DNA of 64,000 bases from Planctomonas sp. JC2975 (GTDB taxonomy: Bacteria > Actinomycetota > Actinomycetes > Actinomycetales > Microbacteriaceae): NCBI RefSeq assembly GCF_012985205.1, contig NZ_JABEKS010000001.1, positions 1-64,000 of the forward strand. Direction: 5' to 3'. A program made the position numbers and the translations under genes. Shown here one piece after another: positions 18,074 through 26,677 of this stretch. The first letter of the stretch is position 1. Every line of letters begins with the position of its first letter. The notes under the pieces are model-generated. The model was not told the DNA's origin and did not search any database. It was given only the letters and a program-made list of their open reading frames with translations.

Positions 18074-19589
18074 CCCCCGACCGCCAGAAGAGAACGACGA
18101 TTTCGACGCGACGCCGGACGATCTCGCCGACCGTCTCGCGAACGTCGACGAGGTGCTGGCGCACCAGCGTGCCACGGCGCTGCGAGCCGGTCTCGACGAG
18201 TACGAGCTCGACGACTCCGACCTCGACGTGCTGGATGCCGTCACGGAGAATCCGGACGAGATCCACTACCTGCCCGCGCTGCCGGTCGTGGCCATCGTCG
18301 GCCGACCGAACGTCGGCAAGTCCGCGCTGGTGAACCGCATCCTCGGCCGCCGCGAGGCCGTCGTCGAGGACACCCCGGGCGTGACGCGCGACCGCGTCTC
18401 GTACCAGGCGGAGTGGAACGCCAAGCGGTTCACCGTGGTGGACACCGGCGGGTGGGAGCCGGATGCGAAGGGCATCGACGCATCCGTCGCTGCGCAGGCC
18501 GAGGTCGCGATCGATCTGGCCGACGCCGTGATGTTCGTCGTGGATTCGAACGTGGGCGCGACCTCCACCGACGAGCACGTCGTGCGTCTGCTGCGCAAGT
18601 CGAAGAAGCCGGTCTTCCTCGTCGCGAACAAGGTGGACGACGCGCGGCAGGAGCCGCAGGCGACCGAGCTGTGGAACCTCGGACTGGGGGAACCGCATCC
18701 GGTCAGCGCCCTGCACGGCCGTGGCGTCGCAGACCTTCTGGATGACCTGTTGAAAGTGCTGCCAGAGGAGTCGGCGTACGCGCAGCGCGAGATCGGCGGA
18801 CCCCGTCGTGTCGCGATCGTCGGACGTCCGAACGTCGGCAAGTCCAGCCTCTTGAACAAGGCGGCCGGCGAGGAGCGCGTGGTCGTCAACGACCTCGCGG
18901 GCACCACCCGCGACCCGGTCGACGAGCAGATCGAGCTCGGCGGCCGCGTGTGGCGGTTCGTGGACACGGCCGGCATCCGTCGTCGCGTCCACCTTCAGCA
19001 GGGCGCGGACTTCTACGCGTCGCTGCGCACGTCGACCGCGCTGGAGAAGGCCGAGGTCGCCGTCGTCGTGCTCGACGTTTCCGAGCCGATCAGTGAGCAG
19101 GATGTGCGGATCATCGACCTCGTGCTGGAGAGCGGGCGCGCTCTCGTGCTGGCCTACAACAAGTGGGATCTGCTCGACGACGATCGTCGTCGCTATCTGG
19201 AGCGCGAGATCGAGCAGGATCTTGCCCACGTGTCGTGGGCACCGCGCGTGAACATCTCGGCGCGCACCGGACGTCACCTGGAGAAACTCGTGCCGGCGCT
19301 CGAGACAGCGCTCGAGTCGTGGGACACGCGCATCCCGACGGGCAAGTTCAACGCGTTCCTCGCCGAGCTGACGGCTGCGCACCCGCACCCGGTACGTGGC
19401 GGAAAGCAGCCGCGCATCCTGTTCGGGACCCAGGCGTCGAGCCGTCCTCCGACATTCGTGCTGTTCACGACCGGATTCCTCGACCCCGGCTACCGCAGGT
19501 ACATCCAGCGTCGCCTGCGCGAGATCTACGGCTTCGAAGGAAGCCCGATCGTGCTCAATATGCGTGTGCGGGAGAAACGTCGCCGTTAA
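18066..19589 (+). CDS. der: Ribosome-assembly GTPase Der
   Basis: The 507-aa protein has tandem GTPase domains, each with GRPNVGKS. The first G domain has DTPGVTRDR and NKVDD; the second has [17 protein letters not shown] and SARTG. A C-terminal KH-like domain ends in basic residues (REKRRR). It acts in 50S subunit maturation. ATG 18066 follows a strong GAGGAGG ribosome-binding site. Residues 1-75 are an acidic actinobacterial extension. The stop codon lies in the loop of a terminator hairpin. Confidence 0.97.
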   Translation: MSDPRPPEENDDFDATPDDLADRLANVDEVLAHQRATALRAGLDEYELDDSDLDVLDAVTENPDEIHYLPALPVVAIVGRPNVGKSALVNRILGRREAVVEDTPGVTRDRVSYQAEWNAKRFTVVDTGGWEPDAKGIDASVAAQAEVAIDLADAVMFVVDSNVGATSTDEHVVRLLRKSKKPVFLVANKVDDARQEPQATELWNLGLGEPHPVSALHGRGVADLLDDLLKVLPEESAYAQREIGGPRRVAIVGRPNVGKSSLLNKAAGEERVVVNDLAGTTRDPVDEQIELGGRVWRFVDTAGIRRRVHLQQGADFYASLRTSTALEKAEVAVVVLDVSEPISEQDVRIIDLVLESGRALVLAYNKWDLLDDDRRRYLEREIEQDLAHVSWAPRVNISARTGRHLEKLVPALETALESWDTRIPTGKFNAFLAELTAAHPHPVRGGKQPRILFGTQASSRPPTFVLFTTGFLDPGYRRYIQRRLREIYGFEGSPIVLNMRVREKRRR

Positions 19590-19599
19590 GGCGACGTTT
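19575..19599 (+). terminator. Hairpin spanning the der stop codon
   Basis: AAACGTCGCC (19575-19584) pairs perfectly with GGCGACGTTT (19590-19599) around a 5-base loop containing the TAA stop of der. It probably ends or attenuates the core operon. A second perfect 10-bp hairpin with a TTTC loop (19602-19625) follows immediately. Confidence 0.7.
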
Positions 19600-19601
19600 C
19601 C

Positions 19602-20051
19602 GAGGAGGTCCTTTCGGACCTCCTCACCGCACACGGCGCGGCCGTCTCGGCCGAGCTAGGCCATAGAAGGCGGCTTTGCCGCCCGGCGCGTGCGGGAGGA
19701 GAGGCGGCGTAGAGCCGCTTCTCCCGAAGGGGCCATTTCTGGCCCCTTCGCCGCACACGGCGCGGCCGTCTCGGCCGAGCTAGGCCATAGAAGGCGGCTT
19801 TGCCGCCCGGCCGCGCCAGGTAGCGGTCACCCAATCTTCTCTGGCAGAACTTTCTGACCTCCTCGCCGCACACGGCGCGGCCGTCTCGGCCGCGCTAGGC
19901 CAAGGGAAGGCGGCGATGCCGCCCGACCGCACCAGGTAGCGGTCACCCAATCTTCTCTGGCAGAACTTTCTGACCTCCTCACCGCACACGGCGCGGCCGT
20001 CTCGGCCGAGCTAGGCCAAGGGAAGGCGGCGATGCCGCCCGACCGCACCAG
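19602..20051. repeat. Four-copy array of a two-hairpin palindromic repeat
   Basis: Four direct copies start near 19627, 19751, 19866 and 19982. Each has CCGCACACGGCGCGGCCGT, a GGCCG-TCT-CGGCC hairpin, GCTAGGCCA, and a second hairpin GGCGGC-(TTT or GAT)-GCCGCC. Copies 1-2 carry TAGAA and loop TTT; copies 3-4 carry AGGGA and loop GAT. Copies 3 and 4 lie in a near-identical 116-bp tandem unit (from 19816 and 19932) that includes TAGCGGTCACCCAATCTTCT. Copies 1 and 2 are each preceded by a perfect hairpin with a TTTC loop (19602-19625 and 19726-19749). Reading frames through it are not convincing as genes. Bases 20052-20100 show nothing. Confidence 0.92.
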
Positions 20052-20100
20052 CGAGCCCGACGCGCGGTCTCTTCCGACGAGATCGCGCTCCTACTCAGCC

Positions 20101-21480
20101 CTAGATCTCACCCTTCCGCATGGCTTTGCGGAGTGCGTGGTAGTCCTCGACGGCCTGGTCGGCGTATGCGGATGCCCACTCCGCGATGGCGGAGTCGAAC
20201 TGCGTGCCTTCGCCGAGGTATCCGGAGATGAAGGGTGCGTTTGGTGATTGCGCATGAGCGCGCGCGAGCACGGTGCCGCAGGCATCCACATAGTCGGTGA
20301 ACGGCCGGAAGTCGAGGGTCTCGGTGTCGATGGAGACGTTCTGGTCGCGGAACTGCCGCACGTAGAACGCATGGCCGTCCTTGCGTACCCAACCGAGGAA
20401 GGGGTCGCTCACCGACTGCAGCACCCGCTGGTTGGCGACGACGCGATGCCCGTGATCGTCACGATCGGCGCGCGTGTCGATGATCGGCGCGCGGGGCGCG
20501 GTGGCTCCGCCGAATTCGACCGCGACGGACTCGGTCGCTTCCTTCACCTGCAGTACGAGCGACTCACCGGCCGGGCCGGTGAGCACGACGATGTAGCAGC
20601 GCGTGCCGACGCTGCCGACGCCGACGACGCGCCGCACGGCATCGGTCGCCACGTACTGGGAGAGCAGCACGGCTATGTCGGAGGGCAGCGTGTTCACGTA
20701 CTCGCGCGCGATCTCCAGCACCGTGCGCTCCGTGGCCTCGGGAACGTGGGTCAGAACGGGCGGGTTCTCGATGATGGAGACGGTGCCATCGGCAGCTCGC
20801 TCGGTGATCTTGCGCACCACACGCGCCGAGGTGCGCCGGGATGCCGCGTCGATGGCATGGTCGAGCACCTTCTGCGAACTCGCAGCACGTTGACCCCTGT
20901 GCACGTCCGCGCGGATGTAGTACCGCTCGAGCACGCCGAGCTGCGTGATCTGCCGGAGCGAGATGCGGTAGCTGGCCGCGGCCTCGAGCGCTGCGGTCTG
21001 CACCTTGGACTCTTTGAATCCGCGCTGTCGTGCGGCTATGACCACACTGCCGACGAACCGCTTCACGTCCCACTCCCACGGTCCGTACGCGGATTCGTCG
21101 AAGTCGTTGAGATCGAAGGTGAGGGCTCTCTCCGGCGAGGCGTAGATCCCGAAGTTGGCGATGTGCGCATCGCCGCAGATCGTGACGTCGACGCCGGTAC
21201 GCGGTGCGTCTCGCAGGTCGGCGGCCTGGATCGCCGCGGATCCGCGGTAGAACGCGAACGGGTTGGCGGACATCCGCTCCAACCGCAGAGGGATCAGGTC
21301 GTGCACGCGATGCTCGTGCTGTGCGCGCAGGATGCGGATCGGATCGCGATCTTTCGAGGGGACGTACTCGGCGTGCGCGGATCGCGGCACGTCACCTCGT
21401 GCCGCCTTGCCCGCCTCGATGAGGTCGTCGGCGCTGTGGATCGCCTCGTGGTCGAAGCGAAGGCGGCCTTCGGCGGTCAT
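20101..21480 (-). CDS. DUF2252 domain protein
   Basis: The 459-aa protein matches DUF2252. Recognisable segments are RMSANPFAFYRGSA, CGDAHIANFG, TFDLNDFDES and WEWDVKRFVGS, then a C-terminal FYVRQFRDQ and FISGYLGEG. The HxxN...DFD arrangement resembles aminoglycoside phosphotransferase or protein-kinase-like folds. A kinase-like role is therefore possible but unproven. It starts inside the stop of the pyrimidine-dimer glycosylase-like gene (ATGA overlap), so the two are cotranscribed. Confidence 0.9.
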   Translation of the reverse strand: MTAEGRLRFDHEAIHSADDLIEAGKAARGDVPRSAHAEYVPSKDRDPIRILRAQHEHRVHDLIPLRLERMSANPFAFYRGSAAIQAADLRDAPRTGVDVTICGDAHIANFGIYASPERALTFDLNDFDESAYGPWEWDVKRFVGSVVIAARQRGFKESKVQTAALEAAASYRISLRQITQLGVLERYYIRADVHRGQRAASSQKVLDHAIDAASRRTSARVVRKITERAADGTVSIIENPPVLTHVPEATERTVLEIAREYVNTLPSDIAVLLSQYVATDAVRRVVGVGSVGTRCYIVVLTGPAGESLVLQVKEATESVAVEFGGATAPRAPIIDTRADRDDHGHRVVANQRVLQSVSDPFLGWVRKDGHAFYVRQFRDQNVSIDTETLDFRPFTDYVDACGTVLARAHAQSPNAPFISGYLGEGTQFDSAIAEWASAYADQAVEDYHALRKAMRKGEI

Positions 21481-21992
21481 GGGCGCTCCTCATGGTCGTG
21501 GTGAGAACGGGGACTCGACGCGGATGCCGGTCGGGCGTGGTCCGTGGTGCTCCCCGGTCCGTGGTGATCGATTGTCCGCTCCCATGGCTCGATACCGCCA
21601 CCGATCACCGAGAACAGCGGATGCGGACGCACGTCCAGGTCGTTCTCCAGCCGTGCGGCATGTTCTGGAGACCGGGCGCGGAGCTTCGCGAGCAGATGAT
21701 CCCGTTCGTAGGCGAGCTGACCGGCGGTGACCGGAAGACGCAGGCCGGCATCGGGCGATCCGACGATGCGGGTGCGGTCGAAGCGGTAAGCGCGGGCATC
21801 CGCTTCTTCAGCGAGCCCGTGCAGATAGGTGGCGATGGCGCGCTCGTGCGCACGGAACCGGTCCAGCTGCGGATGATGCCGGTAGCCCGTCGTCGCGCCG
21901 GAGAGGGCCTTCTGCGCAAGCAGCGATTCGCGCCAGCACGCCACGAGTCCCGCGGCGTCGAGGTACCGCGGGTGCAGGCTCCACAGGCGCAT
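21477..21992 (-). CDS. Pyrimidine dimer DNA glycosylase-like protein (Pyr_excise family)
   Basis: The 171-aa protein begins MRLWSLHPRYLDAAGLVACW and continues GYRHHPQLDRFRAH. This is the signature of bacterial proteins of the T4 endonuclease V / Pyr_excise family, proposed to excise UV-induced pyrimidine dimers. ATG 21992 gives the canonical MRLWSLHP start; GTG 21998 would add two residues. The C-terminal ~35 residues are disordered (His/Ser/Pro). Glycosylase activity is inferred from family only. Confidence 0.82.
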   Translation of the reverse strand: MRLWSLHPRYLDAAGLVACWRESLLAQKALSGATTGYRHHPQLDRFRAHERAIATYLHGLAEEADARAYRFDRTRIVGSPDAGLRLPVTAGQLAYERDHLLAKLRARSPEHAARLENDLDVRPHPLFSVIGGGIEPWERTIDHHGPGSTTDHARPASASSPRSHHDHEERP

Positions 21993-22033
21993 GAGCACAG
22001 CCTAGGGCCGGAGGCAGGGCGAGTCGGATGCGA

Positions 22034-22639
22034 TCAGAAGGCGAGGCGCACGACGGCGCGTCCTGTCTCGGGCCGGGACACGATCTCGAATCCTTCGGCG
22101 AGGAACGGGGAGAGCGCTCCGTGGTACAGGGCCGCCGCGGAAGCCTTCTTCTCGGTCGGGTCGACGGGATACCCCTCGAGGACACGCGCCCCAGAGGCCT
22201 CGGCGTGTGCAACGGCCGCACGCAGCAGTGCTGCGCCGATTCCGCGCCGCCGGAAGCCGACCCGCACGACGAAGCAGGTCACCGACCAGACACTGGGATC
22301 GTCCTGGGATTCCGTGCTGCCTTTCGCGACCACCCGCGTCGTGCGCAGGCGAGGATAGGCGGGGCGCGGCTCGACGGCGACCCAGCCGACAGGCTCATCG
22401 TCCAGGTAGGCCACCAGCCCAGGGCCAGGACCGTGCTCGGTCTGCTCGCGGAGTGCGGATTCGCAGGCTCCGGCATCCGCATCGCGCCACCCCGTGCCGG
22501 ACAGCTTGAACCACTGGCACCAGCAGGTCGCCGGGTCGCCGCGCACGCCGAACACCGCGCGCACATCTGCCCATGGCACCTCGGCGACGGGAACGACGCG
22601 AATCTCGGCGGTCGCGTCGTCGCGCTCGCTGGTCTGCAT
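22034..22639 (-). CDS. GNAT family N-acetyltransferase
   Basis: The 201-aa protein has the GNAT acetyl-CoA motif A (CFVVRVGFRRRGIGAALL) and motif B (AEASGARVLEGYPVD). An N-terminal CWCQWFKLSG segment is typical of a GNAT subgroup found widely in actinobacteria. ATG 22639 is chosen because upstream codons have no ribosome-binding site. The substrate is unknown. It is 41 bases from the glycosylase-like gene on the same strand. Confidence 0.9.
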   Translation of the reverse strand: MQTSERDDATAEIRVVPVAEVPWADVRAVFGVRGDPATCWCQWFKLSGTGWRDADAGACESALREQTEHGPGPGLVAYLDDEPVGWVAVEPRPAYPRLRTTRVVAKGSTESQDDPSVWSVTCFVVRVGFRRRGIGAALLRAAVAHAEASGARVLEGYPVDPTEKKASAAALYHGALSPFLAEGFEIVSRPETGRAVVRLAF

Positions 22640-22780
22640 GCGAATCACGGTAGCGACGACCACCGACATGCGGAAGGCCTGCACAGGTCCTCGACGCGTC
22701 GGACGAGAGGTCCATCCGGGGTGTGGTGCGATCCGGCGCCCGGGACCCTGTAAACTGTCCAAGGCCGTTTCGGCGGCCAT

Positions 22781-22854
<74 letters not shown>

Positions 22855-22862
22855 CACAGAAA

Positions 22863-22900
22863 AACCCCGGAATCATGCGGAAGCCGCGTGGTCCGGGGTT
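22863..22900 (+). terminator. tRNA-Pro terminator
   Basis: AACCCCGGA (22863-22871) pairs with TCCGGGGTT (22892-22900), with an inner GCGG-AA-GCCGC stem. It lies 8 bases past the tRNA. Confidence 0.85.
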
Positions 22901-22977
22901 CGTCCGTTAAGGCGTTCCGGTGGCGTTGCCCAACGCAGCCCGACCGTTCTCGCGTCCCGACGACGCCCGGCTGCGTC

Positions 22978-24060
22978 TCACGGCAGCCAGTACAGCTCGG
23001 TCACCTGCCGGTCGTCGTCCACGAAGATGATGTGCTGCGTGTTGTCGGGCATGACGTACGCCGCCAGGTTGCTGCGCGCCGGAAGGGTGCCCGTTCGAAG
23101 GGTGAGGTCGGTCGGATGCCAGCCGGTGTCATCCTGCCAGTACTCGTGAATGTGGCCGTCGGTTCCGACGTAGTCGACATGGAGCGTGCCCTCTGACGGG
23201 TACAGGTACCCGGTCGGCACGGTCCCGGCACTCGGTGCGATGCCGCCGACGGTCCCTGTCAGGTCGGCATCGTGCCAGGCGCCATCCCAGGTGAGCTGGT
23301 GGAGATGGCTGTCCGACGCGGTGTACGACACGACCTGCACGAAGCCCGGATCATTGGCGAATCCGAACGGCATGCCCGTCGCCTGCACGCCGGCGCGCGA
23401 GGAGAGCGTGAGGTCGTTGTGCTGGAAGCCGCCGGACGGACCCTTCCAGACCTCGTGCACGTGACCGTCGCTGCCTGCGTAGACGATGTGATGCGTGCAC
23501 TGGGCGGTGAACCCGTACGCCGTCGGAGGCAGCATCGGATGGGACCCGGCCATGTAGGGGGTCAGATCGCTGTCCAACCAGCCGAAATCCTCCTCCATGT
23601 CGAGAAACCGCAGCGTGTTGTTCGAGCGATAGACGATGTGCTGCCCCTGCTCGAAGCTGTAACCGAACGGCTGGTCGATGAGCGGGAACTCTCCGTCGGT
23701 GAGCTGGTGATGATGCTTGTCGTCGTCCCACCAGATTTCTTGGACCTTCTGGTCCCCGCCGACCCCGGGCTCGAGGCCCTGGTAGACGACGTGCTGCGTG
23801 GCGCCGCCCGGCTCGTCGGCGTACACGTATCCGCTCGGCACGCCCTCGATCAATGGCGCGTCCGCCTGCGCGGTCAGGTCGTTGTGATGCCACGTGCCGT
23901 CCCACCACAGCTCGTGCACCTGGCCGTCGCCCGCTCCGTCGCCGAACCCCTGGTACACGACATGCTGCGTGTTCTGCTGCGGGAATGCGTAGGCGGATGG
24001 GCTGAAGATGGCGGGCGGAGCGCCCGTGCGTGCGGTCAGGTTGTTGGTCATCCAGGTCAT
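22978..24060 (-). CDS. Probable seven-bladed beta-propeller lectin
   Basis: The 360-aa protein consists of ~50-residue repeats of the form QHVVYxG...GxVHELWWDGxWHxNDLT. Seven HVVY-like strands are visible (TQHVVYQGFG, TQHVVYQGLE, QHIVYRSNN, THHIVYAGSD, VQVVSYTASD, LHVDYVGTDG, TQHIIFVDDD). The first residues MTWMTNNLTA supply the last strand of the seventh repeat, which ends TELYWLP, implying velcro closure. This resembles PLL/fucose-binding-type lectin propellers; sugar binding is inferred. No signal peptide is seen. ATG 24060 follows a perfect AGGAGG, so a much longer open frame upstream is not part of it. It is divergent from jetA. Confidence 0.82.
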   Translation of the reverse strand: MTWMTNNLTARTGAPPAIFSPSAYAFPQQNTQHVVYQGFGDGAGDGQVHELWWDGTWHHNDLTAQADAPLIEGVPSGYVYADEPGGATQHVVYQGLEPGVGGDQKVQEIWWDDDKHHHQLTDGEFPLIDQPFGYSFEQGQHIVYRSNNTLRFLDMEEDFGWLDSDLTPYMAGSHPMLPPTAYGFTAQCTHHIVYAGSDGHVHEVWKGPSGGFQHNDLTLSSRAGVQATGMPFGFANDPGFVQVVSYTASDSHLHQLTWDGAWHDADLTGTVGGIAPSAGTVPTGYLYPSEGTLHVDYVGTDGHIHEYWQDDTGWHPTDLTLRTGTLPARSNLAAYVMPDNTQHIIFVDDDRQVTELYWLP

Positions 24061-24267
24061 CGGGACCACCTCCTGTGTGCCGGAAGTACCGGCATCCATC
24101 TCTGTGCAGGCTAAGCCGCCGGAGCGGGATCGACCAGGGCCACATCGTGTCGAAGCCCGGCGCATGATCCGCGTCGGCTTGCGACTTCTCGTGCGTTCCG
24201 GGCACTCGTGCGTTGTCGTGGACGGGTGGCCGGCCCGGCATCCGAGCGCCCAGTACGCTTGACCCCG

Positions 24268-25743
24268 ATGTCGAACACCCGCGCCGAGGCCGCCTACCTG
24301 CGCTCCCTGGCCGCGTTCCGGACGCCGACGCTCGACCTCCTCCATCGTCGCTACGCGCCCTTCGTCGTGGCCGTGCTGTCGATCGTGTTCACCGTCGACC
24401 GACCGACCGTTGCGGTGTCGGATGCGCACGCCGAGGTCGGCGAGATCCTCGACGAGCTGCGGGCGGCTGGGTACGACGAGGACGAGCGGATGCTGCCCAC
24501 CGGCTCGGCCCGCGAGATCTGTCGATACTGGGTGAAGGTCGGCTGGCTCATGCCGCAGATCGAGGGGGACGTCGAGGTCTACCGTCTGACGGCCCATGCC
24601 GTCGGGGCGCTGGAGATCACCGGGCGCACTGGTGGCGGACGCAGTCGCGTGTCGAACTCGCGCGTGCGTACGCTGCTCGACGCCGTGGAGCGACTGGCCG
24701 TCGATGCCGAGGCGGATCCCGAGGTGCGCCTGAAGCGGCTCGTCGAGGAGCGGGACGCGTTGGACGCCGAGATCGCGCGGCTCGCCGCGAGCGGCGAATC
24801 GGACCCCGTCGACGACGAGCAGCTGCTGGAAGAGGCGGAGAACGTGCTGCACCTGGCCCGCGAGCTTCCGGCCGACTTCTCCAGGGTCGCGGAGTCCATC
24901 AAGGCGATGCAGCGCGATGTCGTCGCGGATCTGCGTCGGGACGTGCGTCCGACCGGCGAGGTGCTGCGCGAGTATCTGGAGCGCGGGCAGCATGTGATGC
25001 AGTCCACCCCCGAGGGACGCGCCTTCGCGGGCGCGCTGCGTCTGCTCGGAGATCCGGAACGAATCGACGACCTCACGGAGCAACTGCACACCGTGCTCGC
25101 CCAGCCGTTCGCGCGCCTCATGGATGCGCAGCAGCGCGGGGAGCTCGATGCGATCGGCCGGCGGGTGGAGCTGGGTGTGCAGGACGTGCTGACGGCGCAA
25201 CGGCGCGCCTCCCATGTCATCAGCGGCCAGGTGAGCACGCACGATCCGGTACGCGATCGTCAGGTCGACGAGCTTCTGCGGGACGTCATGTCTGGGTTGC
25301 AGGCGTGGACGAACGGCCCGTCGCTCCAGGCACCCGTCGAACCGGTGCGGAGCCTGCCGATGGCGACGATGGGGCACTTGAGGCAATCGCTGGGCGACAT
25401 CCGTCCGCCTGCCGCTCCGGCCCCGCTTTCCGGGCTCGACGAGGAGGCCGACTTCCTTGATGCCGACACGCGCGCGTGGGGCGGGCCGCGGTACGCAGAG
25501 CTCGAGGAATATGTGGCGGGTCTCGGCGACGAGTTCGATCTGGGAGACGCGTTCGAGGGCGCGCAGGATGACACGCGGCGCCCCGTGGACCTGCTGGGGC
25601 TGCTCGAGATCGCACACCGCAACGGGATGAGCGAGGGTGACGAGGTCTCGGTCGTGGAGGCGTTGCGTCCCGACGGGACGAGAAGGCGCTTCGCGTTCGG
25701 ATCCGTGACAGCTCGCGCCGCGAAGGAGGCAGATGATGACTGA
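24268..25743 (+). CDS. jetA: JetA/MksF-type condensin kleisin subunit (DUF3375)
   Basis: The 491-aa protein matches DUF3375, the kleisin-like subunit of Wadjet/MksFEB condensins. It starts [24 protein letters not shown], followed by a winged-helix-like region ([15 protein letters not shown]). A coiled-coil middle has [17 protein letters not shown] and [16 protein letters not shown]. The C-terminal ~130 residues are acidic. ATG 24268 begins the conserved region. The 3' end overlaps jetB by 11 bases. Bases 24061-24267 are the divergent promoter region with the lectin gene; no clear operator was found there. Confidence 0.9.
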   Translation: MSNTRAEAAYLRSLAAFRTPTLDLLHRRYAPFVVAVLSIVFTVDRPTVAVSDAHAEVGEILDELRAAGYDEDERMLPTGSAREICRYWVKVGWLMPQIEGDVEVYRLTAHAVGALEITGRTGGGRSRVSNSRVRTLLDAVERLAVDAEADPEVRLKRLVEERDALDAEIARLAASGESDPVDDEQLLEEAENVLHLARELPADFSRVAESIKAMQRDVVADLRRDVRPTGEVLREYLERGQHVMQSTPEGRAFAGALRLLGDPERIDDLTEQLHTVLAQPFARLMDAQQRGELDAIGRRVELGVQDVLTAQRRASHVISGQVSTHDPVRDRQVDELLRDVMSGLQAWTNGPSLQAPVEPVRSLPMATMGHLRQSLGDIRPPAAPAPLSGLDEEADFLDADTRAWGGPRYAELEEYVAGLGDEFDLGDAFEGAQDDTRRPVDLLGLLEIAHRNGMSEGDEVSVVEALRPDGTRRRFAFGSVTARAAKEADDD

Positions 25744-26677
25744 GTCCGCATCGACGGACGACGATCGCGAGGCGACCTCGGCACATATCGAGGACGTCGT
25801 GTCGACGGGCACCGAAGCCGATACGCCGACGACGTCGGAGGACGACGGCGAGGCCGGCGACCGTGACGAGCCGTTCATCGCTCCGGTCGCCATGGAGGAC
25901 GACCCGGACGAGCTGTTCGCCGGGGACCGCGGGGTGCTCGACCCCGAGGTGCGTCGCGTGCTCGTGCAGGTGCTGCGGCGCCGGTTCCTGTTCGCCGAGC
26001 GCAACCGCGACGAGTGGAAGGTGCTTCTCGACCATCAGCCGACCATCGAGTCGCGACTCAACGACCTGTTCGTGCGGCTCGTCATCGACCACGACAGGGG
26101 GATCGCCTACAAGCAGCAGGTGCGTTCCGACGAGCTCGACGCGCCGATCCTGCTCAAGGACGTGCCGTACTCACGCGCCGAGACGCTCGTGCTCGTGCAC
26201 TTGCGGACCGTGTACCAGCGCGAGTCGGCCGCGGGCGAGGCGTCGGCGCGCGTCGACATAGAGGACGTCGAGCAGACAGTCCTGAGCTACTTCGCGGAAG
26301 CGGACGGCGACACGGCGCGGCGGCAGCGGACCATCCGCGGCGCCATGGCGCGACTGGCCAAGGACGGGATCGTCGACGAGGAGACGGTCGGGCGGTACCG
26401 GATCAGCCCGCTCATCGAGATCGTGCTGAGTGCCGAGAAGCTTCGCGAGCTGCGCGACTGGCTGCGTGCGCAAGCGGCGGGCATCGATCCCGAGGCGGTC
26501 GAGACCCCGAGAACGGAGTCGGCACGGGTCGAGGCGGCAGGCATGCAGGCGACGGGCATGGAGACGGCGGGCATGGAGACGGCCGGTTCCGACACGGGCG
26601 TTGTCGAGTCCGTCGAAGCAGAGTGGGCCGACGAGGAGCGTGGAGACGCCGAGGTCGCGGAGGAGATGGCACTGTGA
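25733..26677 (+). CDS. jetB: JetB/MksE-type condensin KITE subunit (DUF4194)
   Basis: The 314-aa protein contains a DUF4194 core (residues ~70-250). Visible segments are [19 protein letters not shown], the [20 protein letters not shown] winged helix, and [19 protein letters not shown]. Both the N-terminal ~60 residues and the C-terminal ~60 are acidic, and the tail has [13 protein letters not shown] pentad repeats. A strong AAGGAGG at 25723-25729 serves ATG 25733 or 25736. It overlaps jetA, and its stop overlaps the jetC start (GTGA). Confidence 0.9.
   Translation: MMTESASTDDDREATSAHIEDVVSTGTEADTPTTSEDDGEAGDRDEPFIAPVAMEDDPDELFAGDRGVLDPEVRRVLVQVLRRRFLFAERNRDEWKVLLDHQPTIESRLNDLFVRLVIDHDRGIAYKQQVRSDELDAPILLKDVPYSRAETLVLVHLRTVYQRESAAGEASARVDIEDVEQTVLSYFAEADGDTARRQRTIRGAMARLAKDGIVDEETVGRYRISPLIEIVLSAEKLRELRDWLRAQAAGIDPEAVETPRTESARVEAAGMQATGMETAGMETAGSDTGVVESVEAEWADEERGDAEVAEEMAL

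Noticed and set aside
19586-20048. Short - strand frames reading MCGEEVRKF-type peptides through the repeat array
   Set aside because: The same start recurs because the DNA repeats; the peptides follow the repeat in different frames and lack ribosome-binding sites.
19627-20051. CRISPR array
   Set aside because: Units are long, palindromic and separated by repeated, not unique, spacers, and no cas genes are present.
22978-26004. A 1008-codon open frame on the - strand covering the lectin and all of jetA
   Set aside because: Only the last 360 codons show domain structure and a ribosome-binding site (AGGAGG before 24060). The rest is antisense to jetA and compositionally a shadow.
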